From IMG/VR virus record IMGVR_UViG_3300030060_003087, positions 1-44,307 of that record: a stretch of 44,307 nucleotides of DNA; one strand, 5' to 3'. Made by a program: the position numbers and the translations under genes. Of this stretch, positions 25,822-34,558 are shown in pieces. Origin of the DNA: a virus. Positions within the stretch are counted from its first letter, which is position 1, and each line of letters opens with the position of its first letter. The notes under the pieces were generated by a model. It was not told where the DNA came from, searched no databases, and saw only the letters and a program-made list of their open reading frames with translations.

Positions 25822-28800
25822 ATGAAAATAGAATATATATTAAATGGTAAAGTCGTAAAGATTGAACCAAAACATGAAGCATATTTTTTAAAAAATAATC
25901 CTACGGCAATAAAATCTACAGTGCCGGGAAAGTCTCAAGAGGCGGGCCAGCCTCAAACAAATCAACAAACAAATACGGAATTACAGTCGGGAGATGGTTC
26001 TTCGGACTCAGTAAAGAAATTTAAACTAAACAATAAGGTTGTAAAAGTTGATTCTAAGAATGTAGATTATTTTAAAAAGAATAATCCAGAAGCTGAAGAA
26101 TTAAATTACAAACCAGGAACTTGGCTAGATATTAGAGGAAAAATAAAAAAGATAAATAAATTTGGCACGCTTTTTCCTCTTCTACCTGCTTTACCACAAT
26201 TTATGCTCAGTAGTAAATACGACGGCGATGATAGTATACCTGAAGATGGTGGTTGGATTGAAGATTTAATTGTAGCAGCACAACAAGGTGGTAAAGCTGG
26301 AATGAGTGTTGAAGAGGCATGGGATGTGTATGGTAAAGGAGCTAATATATCAGATGAAGAACTACAAGATTACATCAGTGCTGCTAAAAGAATGGACCAA
26401 ACTAAACAGACTCAAGAACAAGTGTTGTTTCAAAAGGTTTCACAAGATGCTGGTGGCGGGATTTGGGGTACGCTAAAAGGTTTAGCATATAACCCAGGAT
26501 ATGCCCCACAGTTTATAGTATCATCATTAGCAACTATGGTTACTAGTTTAGAAGCTGAGCAAACAGTAGGTGGTGTTATAGCTGGTGGTGCAGCTGGATA
26601 CGCGGTTGGTACTGGAGTTGGTGCTGCAGCTGGTTCTATAGGTGGTCCTGTTGGTGCTTTTTTAGGTGCTGTTGGTGGTGGTGGTATTGGAAGTGTGGGT
26701 GGAGCAATGGGAGGGTTAATTGCTAGTATGGAAACTGGATTAACTCTAACCGACTTATTAAAAGATGAATTAAAGACCAGGGGTATAGATCCAGTAAATG
26801 GATTTAACGAAGAAAATATAAGAAATATACTAGAAGACAAGGAAGCTATTGATAGAATAAAATCTAGATCATTAGCCAGAGGTCTTACTATAGGTGCTAT
26901 AGAGGGCTTGACACTAGGTTTATCAAGAGGTGTTGGTAGTCAACTTGCTAAAACGGCTACAGTTAGTAAGGTAGCAGCAGCTACTGCAACTACAGAAATG
27001 GCTGGTGGTTTTATTGGTGAGGTTGCTGGTCAAGCTGCCGCGGGTCAAGAAATAGATTTAGGTGAAGCTACGCTAGAGGCTATTGGTGAAGCAAAAGGTG
27101 TAGTTAACTCAGCTGACATAATAGCTAGCGTGAGAGGTAGAAAGTATACTGTTAATGGAGAATCTGTAACTAGAGATAAAGCTTTAGAGATACTAAATAA
27201 CAAGCAGATGACAACTTCTGAAAAAACAAAGATTCTTTCTAACATGAAGATTGAAAACGATGAAAACCTACAAAACGTGTTAGATGGGAAGTTAAACGAC
27301 GCTTTGATTGAGGTTGGTATAGACTCTAAAGTTATTGGTATTGAAGATAGAAAAAGATTAGTTGAGTTACAGAAGAAAAAATTAAAAGCAGAAGAAGATG
27401 TTAAGAAGACTGGTGTATTTAAAGTTATAGGTGCTCAAAAAACTTTAGAGAATATTAACAACGAGATAGATGAAATAACTACAGCATACGAAGGTGTACA
27501 TGGTAACACAAAAGACGTTAAGCTATTAGAGCAAGATGCTATAAGTATTGCTCAAGATCTAGCTGAACAAAACTATTTGCGAAACCTTAAAACGTTAGAG
27601 GCAACAATAAAATTTGCCGAAGACAATCAACAGGTTATCGGTAAAGATGTTATAGTTGCTGAATCAGATGTCGATGCTCAAGCATATCACGACATGGCTA
27701 TTGATGAATTTAATAGCAAAATAGAAGATCAAATAAATAACGTTAAAAATAATGAGCAACTAACTACTGAAGAAAAATCAACTCAAATAGAAGAATTAAA
27801 TTCTAAAAAAATAGCAGAATCAGATGTTGCTGGAGCAGATGGTTTTATAGTTGGCGATGTTATAGTTATAAACAAAGACGTGTCTGCTAGCACTAGACAA
27901 ATAAATGTTGGTGCACACGAGTTGTTGCACGGTGTAATTCGTAAGCATATAGATGGTTTAAGTGAAGCTGATAGAACTAAACTAATATCTGATTTCAAAA
28001 ACACTCTAACAGATAGTCAAAGAACATATATTCAAGGTAAGCTAGAAGCTAGAAAAGCTGCTGGTGAAACAGATTTAAATCTAGAAACAACTGAAGAGTG
28101 GTTGACTACATTTTCAGATGGTATAACAAAAGGTGATATAACTTTTGATGAAAGTTTATTTAGCAAAGTTGGTTTATTAATACAAGATGTATTAAGAAAG
28201 TTTAATGAGTTTAGTGGTGGTAGATTAGGTGTTAAGGAATTTGCTGATGGTAGACAAGTTTACAACTTTATGAAAGACTATCAAAAATCTATTAATAAAG
28301 GTAGATTAAGTAGAAGAGCCGTCAAATTAGCAGGCGGTGGGGCTCAGGCTACAACTCAAAGAAAATCTGTATCTGTTTTAGAAGAGAAAGCCGATATTCA
28401 AGCTATGTCTGAATCAATAGATAGGCATGTACCTAAAGATATAACTACCAACGAAGAGTTTTTAACTCCTGATAGAACTAGAATGAGTCCTTATGATAAG
28501 GTCATGCAGGAGGTTTTAATTGATAATACTCTAGATGGTTATATAAATAGATTAGTTATAGCAGATAAAAGCTTAGGCGGTATAACCAATAGATCTGAGA
28601 TTGTTGAAAATATAAAATTTGAGCTGATCAAAAAGATAAGAAGTGAATACAAACCTATTGTTGATGGAAACTATAGAAGTTTATTTAGCTACATATATGG
28701 AGCAGCTGCACAAAAAGGTAAGGGTGGTATAGCTTTTAAATCATTGCTAAATGTTAAAAAAGATTATGCTAAAAGAGTAGATAGAGGAGCAGTTTCTTTA

Positions 28801-31800
28801 GAGGTCAAAACTCCTGAAGGTGTACAGACTAGGCAGGTAGAAGATGTAACAGAAGAAGCTAGTATTGAAACTGAAGATTTATCTATAGCAAAGCAGGCTA
28901 AGCAGATAAGAGATGCTAAGAAAAGAAAACAACAAGGTTTATTAGAAGAAAAACAAACAGGTAAGTTTGTGAATAAAGAATATAATCATAGTAAAGAAAC
29001 TAACAACAAGGTTGAAGGTGTTGTTGAAAGAAGCAACTATGATGTCAATAAACCTTATGAAGCCGTCAAAGAAGACATGATGGCTCAAGAAGATAAAAAT
29101 GCCAAAGTATCTACTGATGTAAATCCCACCGGGGTATTATTTGACGCTTTTGAGGTTATAGCTAGAAATGTATTTGGTGTAAATCCAAAAGCTATTATGG
29201 CTAAGCAGCAAAATTTAAGTAAGTCTGAAAATGAATCTGGTAGAAAGACTATAGCTAATAGAGCTAAAAAAGAAGGTACATTAAGAAAGTATTTAGAAAA
29301 AATATTACCTGATAGAAATTATAATCCTAAAACTAAAAAATCAATTGGTACTTGGGCTGGATTAATAAGATCACTATACACAGATGCTGTAAACGAAAAT
29401 GGTAAACCTATTAGAATAGATAATATTAAAGGTAGGGTTTTAAATTTAGAAAAATTTACAGAGGCTCAACTAGCTGAAATGTTTGGTTTAACGCCAGACT
29501 ACAAACTATTGCCATATAAAAAAGGTTTTAAAGATGGTATGATAAAAGGTGTTGTTGTTGCTGAGTCTGTATTAACAATTAATCAAGCAGCTAGAGTTGC
29601 AGCTAAACAACCTGCTGCACCTATTAGTATAGGTAAACCTAAAGCGATGTTTAGTAAGTCGCCAGGTGAATATATTAAAAATTCTTATAGAGCTGCTACT
29701 AGAGATATTGCTGCTGAGCTAGAAAAAAGATTTGGCTCAAAGTTTTTAATGGAAGGTAGTGTTAAAAATAGACCAGCTCAACTTAAGCAAATTTATGACG
29801 AGAAGACTGGAGAAACATTTGAGCAAGCTAGAGATAGAGTGGCTAATAATTTTGTTGAAAGATTTCCTAGATTTAGAAGAATGTTAATGTTAGGTCTTAC
29901 TGGTGGTGTATCTAGATCCACGTACGGAACAATTGCTAATTTTAATAAAAAAGTTAAGCCAGCTCCAAAGGGTGTTGATGTTATAGAGATAAAAAGAAAC
30001 AAATACACTGTAACCGGTAGGAAACAAAAAGCTAATATTGTAAAATTCTTAAAATCAGTATTTAAATCAGAAAAAAGTAAATTAAAAAACTTAAAAGACT
30101 TTTTTGTAGCTATACAAGATTACATACAGGAAAACCCTAAAGACACGTGGTTGTTTTTAGAAATGCTTAGAGATAGCACGAATGCTGGCATGGGACATGT
30201 AATCAGGATACTAGCGCCTACAAAGTTCTACACAGTCGATCAAAAAACTAAAAAGCCTATATTAAATGAAGATGTAGTTGAAGAGCATACAGATCCGCAG
30301 AATCAAATAGGTACAGCTCTTTTATATGCAGCTATAAATGGTAATGTTAATGAAGTGTTTAGTGTTATTGGTGGTTCTTATATGCAAGGTTCTATCTTAA
30401 TAACTGAAGATAACAAAATAAATAACGTTATTAAAGATCCTAAAAAGCGTAGCTTAAGCAAAGATATGCCTGATATTTATTTTGATATAATAATACCTAG
30501 GCTAAAAAATGGTTCACTAAAACTACCGCCTGGTATGGCATCTGTTGTTAGACTAGCTGTTCAAGGTGTAAACTTAAATCAATTAATGCTTGTAGATACC
30601 GATCAAACTATAGCAGAGTATTTTGGTGTTGGACTTGATGTTAAAAACATGACTAACAACCAAATAAATAGGATGGTTTCAGCTCAAAATCAATTAGTTG
30701 TAATGCAATTAATTGGTGAAACAACTAAAGCTAAAGCCACTAAAGCTATTAAAGTAATATCAAGTACTAAGTTTAAATTAACAAAGAAAAAAGCTAAAGC
30801 TCTTATAGATAGTAAAGATGCTGCTATAAATCAAATAGAGTTTAGTAAAAGCCCTGAAGAAAGAGGTATGTCTACTTTTGACTTTGATGATACATTAGCT
30901 AAAACAAAATCAGGTGTTAGAGTTACACTTCCTAATCTAGATGGTGAACCAAAGCCAAAAAGAAAAGTTATATTTCTAGCTGGTGGAGCTGGTAGTGGTA
31001 AAGGCAATGTTGTTAGAAAATTAGGTTTAGAAAAACAAGGTTTTAAAATAGTTAACCAAGATATATCATTAGAGTGGTTGAAGAAAAACCATGGCTTACC
31101 TGCAGACATGAAAAATTTAACTAAAGAACAGAGAAGTACTTTAGGAAAATTAGGTCATCAAGCTAGGGGTATCGCTAGAAGAAAAATGATGAAATACCAA
31201 GGTAACGCAGATGGTGTTGTGGTTGATGGAACTGGTGCTTCTAGTAGGAACATGCAAAAGCTTGTAGACGAGTTTGAGGCTAAGGGATATGATGTTAGTA
31301 TGATATACGTAGAAACATCGTTAGATGTAGCGTTACAACGTAATAGGGCTAGACAAGAACGTTCACTGCTTGATGTTATAGTTAGACGTAACCACGAGTC
31401 TGTTCAAAATAATAAATCTACATTTAAAGAAATGTTTGGTAAAAGATTTATGGAGGTTAATACAGATAATCTAACGATAGATAGTCCTATGCCAGAAACT
31501 TTAACAGAAAAAGTTAATGACTTTGTTTTTAGTTATGAGAAACAAAGAATTGACGCTGAAGAATTTGCTGCTCGTGGAAATGAAATACTTGAGCAAGGAG
31601 GTAAGTTTGACTTTTCAGAGTTTAATGAAGTTGTAGAAGGGGCACCTGGACCATTACTTAATAAAGCTATAGAAAGAGCTAAAAAATACGGAACAAAAGA
31701 TATGTTTGTATTAACAGCTAGACCAGCTGAATCTGCTAAAGCTATACAAGAGTTTTTAAAATCACAAGGCTTAAATATACCTATAGAAAATATCACTGGA

Positions 31801-34269
31801 CTAGCCGATAGTACTGGTGAAGCTAAAGCAATGTGGATGTTGCAAAAATTTGCTGAAGGTTATAATAATTTGTATTTTGTTGATGATGCTTTTCAAAATG
31901 TAAAAGCTGTTCAAGATGTATTAAATCAATTAGATGCTAAATCTGAAGTAGTACAAGCAAAAGCTAGATTTAGTAAATCAGCTAGTCAAGAGTTTAATCA
32001 AATAATTGAAGAGTCACAAGGCACGGAAGCTAGTAGAGTAATTTCTCAAGCTGAAGCTAAAAGATTGGGGAGACATAAAGGCTGGTGGAGAATATTTGTT
32101 CCACCATCGGCAGAGGATTTTAAAGGTTTATTATATAGATTTTTAGGTACAGGTAAAGTTGGTGACACGCACATGGCTTGGTTTAAAGACAACTTGTTGG
32201 ATCCATTTGCTAAAGGAATAAGATCTTGGAATATCTATAAGCAAAACATGGTAAACGAATACAAGCAGTTAAAAAAGAATTTTAAAGATGTAACTAAGTC
32301 TTTAAATGATAAAGTTCCTGGAACAACATTTACTGTTGACACGGCTATAAGAGTGTATTTATGGAAAAAAGCCGGATTTGAAATACCTGGATTAGATATT
32401 GCAACTGAAAATAAACTCAACGATTACGTTCTTAACAATATAGAGGTAAGAAACTTTGCTGATGTCTTAAGTGAAATAACTCAAACTAAAAATGGTTATG
32501 TTAAACCTGGTAGTAATTGGAGTATACAAACTATAGCAACTGATTTAAATAATGTTGTAAACAAGATTGGTAGAAAACAATTTTTAGCAGAGTACCTAGC
32601 TAATGTTGAAGCTATTTTTACTCCAGAAAACATGAATAAAATAGAAGCTTTATATGGAACTAGTTTTAAAGAAGCTTTAGAAAACATATTATACCGTATG
32701 GAAAACGGTAGGAATAGAAATAGAATATACGATAGGAACTCTAATAGATTATTAAATTGGGTTAATGGCTCTATAGGTGCTATAATGTTCTTTAACATGA
32801 GATCTGCTATACTTCAAACTATATCTACTGTTAACTTTATCAACTGGAGTGATAACAATATATTTAAAGCATCTGCTGCATTTGCTAATCAAAAACAATT
32901 TTGGTCTGACTTTGCTATGTTGTTTAACTCGCCTCAGTTAAAACAAAGAAGAGCTGGTATACAAATAGATGTATCAGCATCAGAACTTTCAAAAGCTTTT
33001 TCTGACGGTAGAGGTACACCACAATCTGTTATAAACTGGTTGTTAGAAAAGGGTTTTACACCTACTCAAATAGCTGATAGTTTTGCCATAGCATTTGGTG
33101 GCTCTTCTTTTATTAGAAATAGAATAAAAACCTACATGAAGCAAGGTATGACTGAGGCTGAAGCTAAAGAAAAAGCGATGCTTGACTTTCAGGAAATAGC
33201 TGAAGAAACACAGCAGTCTTCAAGAGAAGATTTAATATCTCAACAACAAGCTAGTGTTTTAGGTAGATTAGTTTTAGCTTTTCAAAATGTAACAATGCAA
33301 TACACGCGTTTAACTAAAAAGGCTTTATCTGATATAGTAAACCGAAGAGGTGATATGAAAACTAATATTTCTAAGGTCATATACTACGGTGCTGTTCAAA
33401 ACATTATATTCGCGTCACTGCAAAGTGCTTTACTTTTTATACTTTGGGGAGATAATGAAGACGAAGAAGTTATAGATGATAAAGCCAAAAGAACATTAAA
33501 CTCTGCTTTCGATTCTCTACTAAGAGGTACAGGTATGTATGGAGCTGCTGTCGCGGCAATAAAAAACACTATACTTAGATGGCAGGTTGAAAAAGAAAAA
33601 GGTTGGAGAAGAGATGATGGTAGAATAATACTAGAAGCATTAAATTTTTCTCCACCTATTGGTAGTAAGCTTAGAAAAATATATTCAGCTATTAAAACAG
33701 AGTCTTATAATATGTACGAAATTAGTGATGAGATAGGTTTTAGAATAGAGAACCCTAAGTTATATGCTTTAGCTAGTATAATAGAAGCTGCAACTAACAT
33801 ACCACTACAAAGACTAGTTAGAAAGGCAAATAATTTAGAAGAAGCTATAACAAGTCAACATGAAACATGGCAGCGTATAGCACTAGCTTTGGGTTGGGAC
33901 ATGTGGTCATTAGGTATAAAAGACGAGGAGCTAGAACAAGCTAAACAAGATGTTAAGAAAAACATAAACGATAGAAAAATAGAGGATAAGCGTAAGAAGA
34001 AGGAGGATAAAGAAAAGGATATGCAGAAAAGGGGTTTTAAAAAGATTAGATGCTCTGGTACGAGATCAAACGGTGAGAGATGTAAGATAATGTCAGACTA
34101 TACTAAAGATAAGAAATTCTTATGCACACATCACATGGAGTTTAAAGATGGTATGGATAGAGATGGCGATGGATTAAAAGAATATAGATGCACTGCTATA
34201 AAATCTAATGGCAAAAGATGTAAGAATAAAACAGAGAATAAAAATAAGAAGTGTTATGCTCATCAATAA
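25822..34269 (+). CDS. Giant polyvalent ejection-type protein (zincin, HAD with inserted kinase, zinc knuckles)
   Basis: A 2815-residue protein. Residues 5-30 and 67-91 repeat one module (Y-I-L-N-G-K-V-V-K / F-K-L-N-N-K-V-V-K, each followed by a KNNP-type motif). Residues about 247-300 are a Gly/Ala-rich membrane-like segment. HELLH at 699-703 is a zincin motif. FDFDDT at 1686-1691, LTARP at 1964-1968 and VDD at 2020-2022 are HAD phosphatase motifs, with a P-loop (GGAGSGKG, 1721-1728) inserted between the first two. Residues about 2270-2560 resemble a membrane-associated C-terminal domain of phage polyvalent proteins. Two zinc knuckles occupy 2744-2814. Position after two ejection genes suggests it is injected with the DNA. 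The linker FSKS occurs at 1277, 1674 and 2050. I saw no polymerase motif. Confidence 0.7.
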   Translation: MKIEYILNGKVVKIEPKHEAYFLKNNPTAIKSTVPGKSQEAGQPQTNQQTNTELQSGDGSSDSVKKFKLNNKVVKVDSKNVDYFKKNNPEAEELNYKPGTWLDIRGKIKKINKFGTLFPLLPALPQFMLSSKYDGDDSIPEDGGWIEDLIVAAQQGGKAGMSVEEAWDVYGKGANISDEELQDYISAAKRMDQTKQTQEQVLFQKVSQDAGGGIWGTLKGLAYNPGYAPQFIVSSLATMVTSLEAEQTVGGVIAGGAAGYAVGTGVGAAAGSIGGPVGAFLGAVGGGGIGSVGGAMGGLIASMETGLTLTDLLKDELKTRGIDPVNGFNEENIRNILEDKEAIDRIKSRSLARGLTIGAIEGLTLGLSRGVGSQLAKTATVSKVAAATATTEMAGGFIGEVAGQAAAGQEIDLGEATLEAIGEAKGVVNSADIIASVRGRKYTVNGESVTRDKALEILNNKQMTTSEKTKILSNMKIENDENLQNVLDGKLNDALIEVGIDSKVIGIEDRKRLVELQKKKLKAEEDVKKTGVFKVIGAQKTLENINNEIDEITTAYEGVHGNTKDVKLLEQDAISIAQDLAEQNYLRNLKTLEATIKFAEDNQQVIGKDVIVAESDVDAQAYHDMAIDEFNSKIEDQINNVKNNEQLTTEEKSTQIEELNSKKIAESDVAGADGFIVGDVIVINKDVSASTRQINVGAHELLHGVIRKHIDGLSEADRTKLISDFKNTLTDSQRTYIQGKLEARKAAGETDLNLETTEEWLTTFSDGITKGDITFDESLFSKVGLLIQDVLRKFNEFSGGRLGVKEFADGRQVYNFMKDYQKSINKGRLSRRAVKLAGGGAQATTQRKSVSVLEEKADIQAMSESIDRHVPKDITTNEEFLTPDRTRMSPYDKVMQEVLIDNTLDGYINRLVIADKSLGGITNRSEIVENIKFELIKKIRSEYKPIVDGNYRSLFSYIYGAAAQKGKGGIAFKSLLNVKKDYAKRVDRGAVSLEVKTPEGVQTRQVEDVTEEASIETEDLSIAKQAKQIRDAKKRKQQGLLEEKQTGKFVNKEYNHSKETNNKVEGVVERSNYDVNKPYEAVKEDMMAQEDKNAKVSTDVNPTGVLFDAFEVIARNVFGVNPKAIMAKQQNLSKSENESGRKTIANRAKKEGTLRKYLEKILPDRNYNPKTKKSIGTWAGLIRSLYTDAVNENGKPIRIDNIKGRVLNLEKFTEAQLAEMFGLTPDYKLLPYKKGFKDGMIKGVVVAESVLTINQAARVAAKQPAAPISIGKPKAMFSKSPGEYIKNSYRAATRDIAAELEKRFGSKFLMEGSVKNRPAQLKQIYDEKTGETFEQARDRVANNFVERFPRFRRMLMLGLTGGVSRSTYGTIANFNKKVKPAPKGVDVIEIKRNKYTVTGRKQKANIVKFLKSVFKSEKSKLKNLKDFFVAIQDYIQENPKDTWLFLEMLRDSTNAGMGHVIRILAPTKFYTVDQKTKKPILNEDVVEEHTDPQNQIGTALLYAAINGNVNEVFSVIGGSYMQGSILITEDNKINNVIKDPKKRSLSKDMPDIYFDIIIPRLKNGSLKLPPGMASVVRLAVQGVNLNQLMLVDTDQTIAEYFGVGLDVKNMTNNQINRMVSAQNQLVVMQLIGETTKAKATKAIKVISSTKFKLTKKKAKALIDSKDAAINQIEFSKSPEERGMSTFDFDDTLAKTKSGVRVTLPNLDGEPKPKRKVIFLAGGAGSGKGNVVRKLGLEKQGFKIVNQDISLEWLKKNHGLPADMKNLTKEQRSTLGKLGHQARGIARRKMMKYQGNADGVVVDGTGASSRNMQKLVDEFEAKGYDVSMIYVETSLDVALQRNRARQERSLLDVIVRRNHESVQNNKSTFKEMFGKRFMEVNTDNLTIDSPMPETLTEKVNDFVFSYEKQRIDAEEFAARGNEILEQGGKFDFSEFNEVVEGAPGPLLNKAIERAKKYGTKDMFVLTARPAESAKAIQEFLKSQGLNIPIENITGLADSTGEAKAMWMLQKFAEGYNNLYFVDDAFQNVKAVQDVLNQLDAKSEVVQAKARFSKSASQEFNQIIEESQGTEASRVISQAEAKRLGRHKGWWRIFVPPSAEDFKGLLYRFLGTGKVGDTHMAWFKDNLLDPFAKGIRSWNIYKQNMVNEYKQLKKNFKDVTKSLNDKVPGTTFTVDTAIRVYLWKKAGFEIPGLDIATENKLNDYVLNNIEVRNFADVLSEITQTKNGYVKPGSNWSIQTIATDLNNVVNKIGRKQFLAEYLANVEAIFTPENMNKIEALYGTSFKEALENILYRMENGRNRNRIYDRNSNRLLNWVNGSIGAIMFFNMRSAILQTISTVNFINWSDNNIFKASAAFANQKQFWSDFAMLFNSPQLKQRRAGIQIDVSASELSKAFSDGRGTPQSVINWLLEKGFTPTQIADSFAIAFGGSSFIRNRIKTYMKQGMTEAEAKEKAMLDFQEIAEETQQSSREDLISQQQASVLGRLVLAFQNVTMQYTRLTKKALSDIVNRRGDMKTNISKVIYYGAVQNIIFASLQSALLFILWGDNEDEEVIDDKAKRTLNSAFDSLLRGTGMYGAAVAAIKNTILRWQVEKEKGWRRDDGRIILEALNFSPPIGSKLRKIYSAIKTESYNMYEISDEIGFRIENPKLYALASIIEAATNIPLQRLVRKANNLEEAITSQHETWQRIALALGWDMWSLGIKDEELEQAKQDVKKNINDRKIEDKRKKKEDKEKDMQKRGFKKIRCSGTRSNGERCKIMSDYTKDKKFLCTHHMEFKDGMDRDGDGLKEYRCTAIKSNGKRCKNKTENKNKKCYAHQ

Positions 34270-34272
34270 ACG

Positions 34273-34291
34273 TGTAATAATAATAGTATAA
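34273..34291 (+). promoter_or_regulatory. Possible promoter, diverged relative of the 20-bp repeat
   Basis: TGTAATAATAATAGTATAA agrees with the repeat at 12906 and 23171 at 14 of 19 positions (TGTAA, ATAATA and TAA are shared). It lies 17 bases before the ATG at 34308, after the giant gene. In A+T-rich DNA the match is only suggestive. Confidence 0.3.
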
Positions 34292-34307
34292 CAAAAATAT
34301 TTAAAAT

Positions 34308-34490
34308 ATGATAAATTGGATAAACTCCTGGAGAGCAGGTAATAAGAAAGATAAATATGAATTAGCATTGAGAATAAGTACATTAACGGTATTTGAATTA
34401 ATGTTTTGTCCTTGTTGGGTTTGTGAAAACAAAAAGAAAAGCTGTGCTAGATTCAAGTTGATGGTGTTTAATTTTGGATTTGAAATATAA
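34308..34490 (+). CDS. Small Cys-rich protein
   Basis: A 60-residue protein with a short charged N-terminus (MINWINSWRAGNKKDKYELALRIST), then a hydrophobic stretch that contains FCPCWVCENKKKSC, and the basic aromatic end FKLMVFNFGFEI. The C-P-C-x-x-C group with a further Cys six residues later could bind a metal ion. The next tiny ORF repeats a C-P-C-x-x-C pattern. The stop overlaps the start of that ORF (TAATG). Function unknown. Confidence 0.45.
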   Translation: MINWINSWRAGNKKDKYELALRISTLTVFELMFCPCWVCENKKKSCARFKLMVFNFGFEI

Positions 34491-34558
34491 TGTGCCCTTG
34501 TCCAATATGTGTAACAGCAATTGTTCTTGCGGCGTGTAGTTATAAATTATTAAAATGA
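34490..34558 (+). CDS. Tiny lipoprotein-like ORF (22 residues)
   Basis: A 22-residue ORF, MCPCPICVTAIVLAACSYKL plus two residues. It starts in a TAATG overlap with the previous gene and ends in an ATGA overlap with the next, so it fills the space exactly, which favours real coding. It has a C-P-C-x-x-C start and then a hydrophobic run ending in L-A-A-C, the form of a lipobox. Very short lipoproteins of this type can be outer spanins, but 22 residues is shorter than usual and the Cys-rich start is odd for a signal peptide. Weak call. Confidence 0.35.
   Translation: MCPCPICVTAIVLAACSYKLLK

Noticed and set aside
26430-26840. Minus-strand open frame of 136 codons, Pro/Ala-rich
   Set aside because: Antisense shadow of the Gly/Ala-rich segment of the giant ejection-type protein.
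28690-28860. Sigma-factor region 2-like stretch in the giant protein
   Set aside because: YRSLFSYIYGAAAQKG followed by a SLE-type break recalls sigma factors, but no region 4 helix-turn-helix follows and the likeness is too short.
25822-34269. Virion RNA polymerase in the giant protein
   Set aside because: I looked for the catalytic motifs of T7/N4-type polymerases and double-psi-barrel DxDxD motifs; the only DxDxDG lies between zinc knuckles and fits a calcium-type loop.
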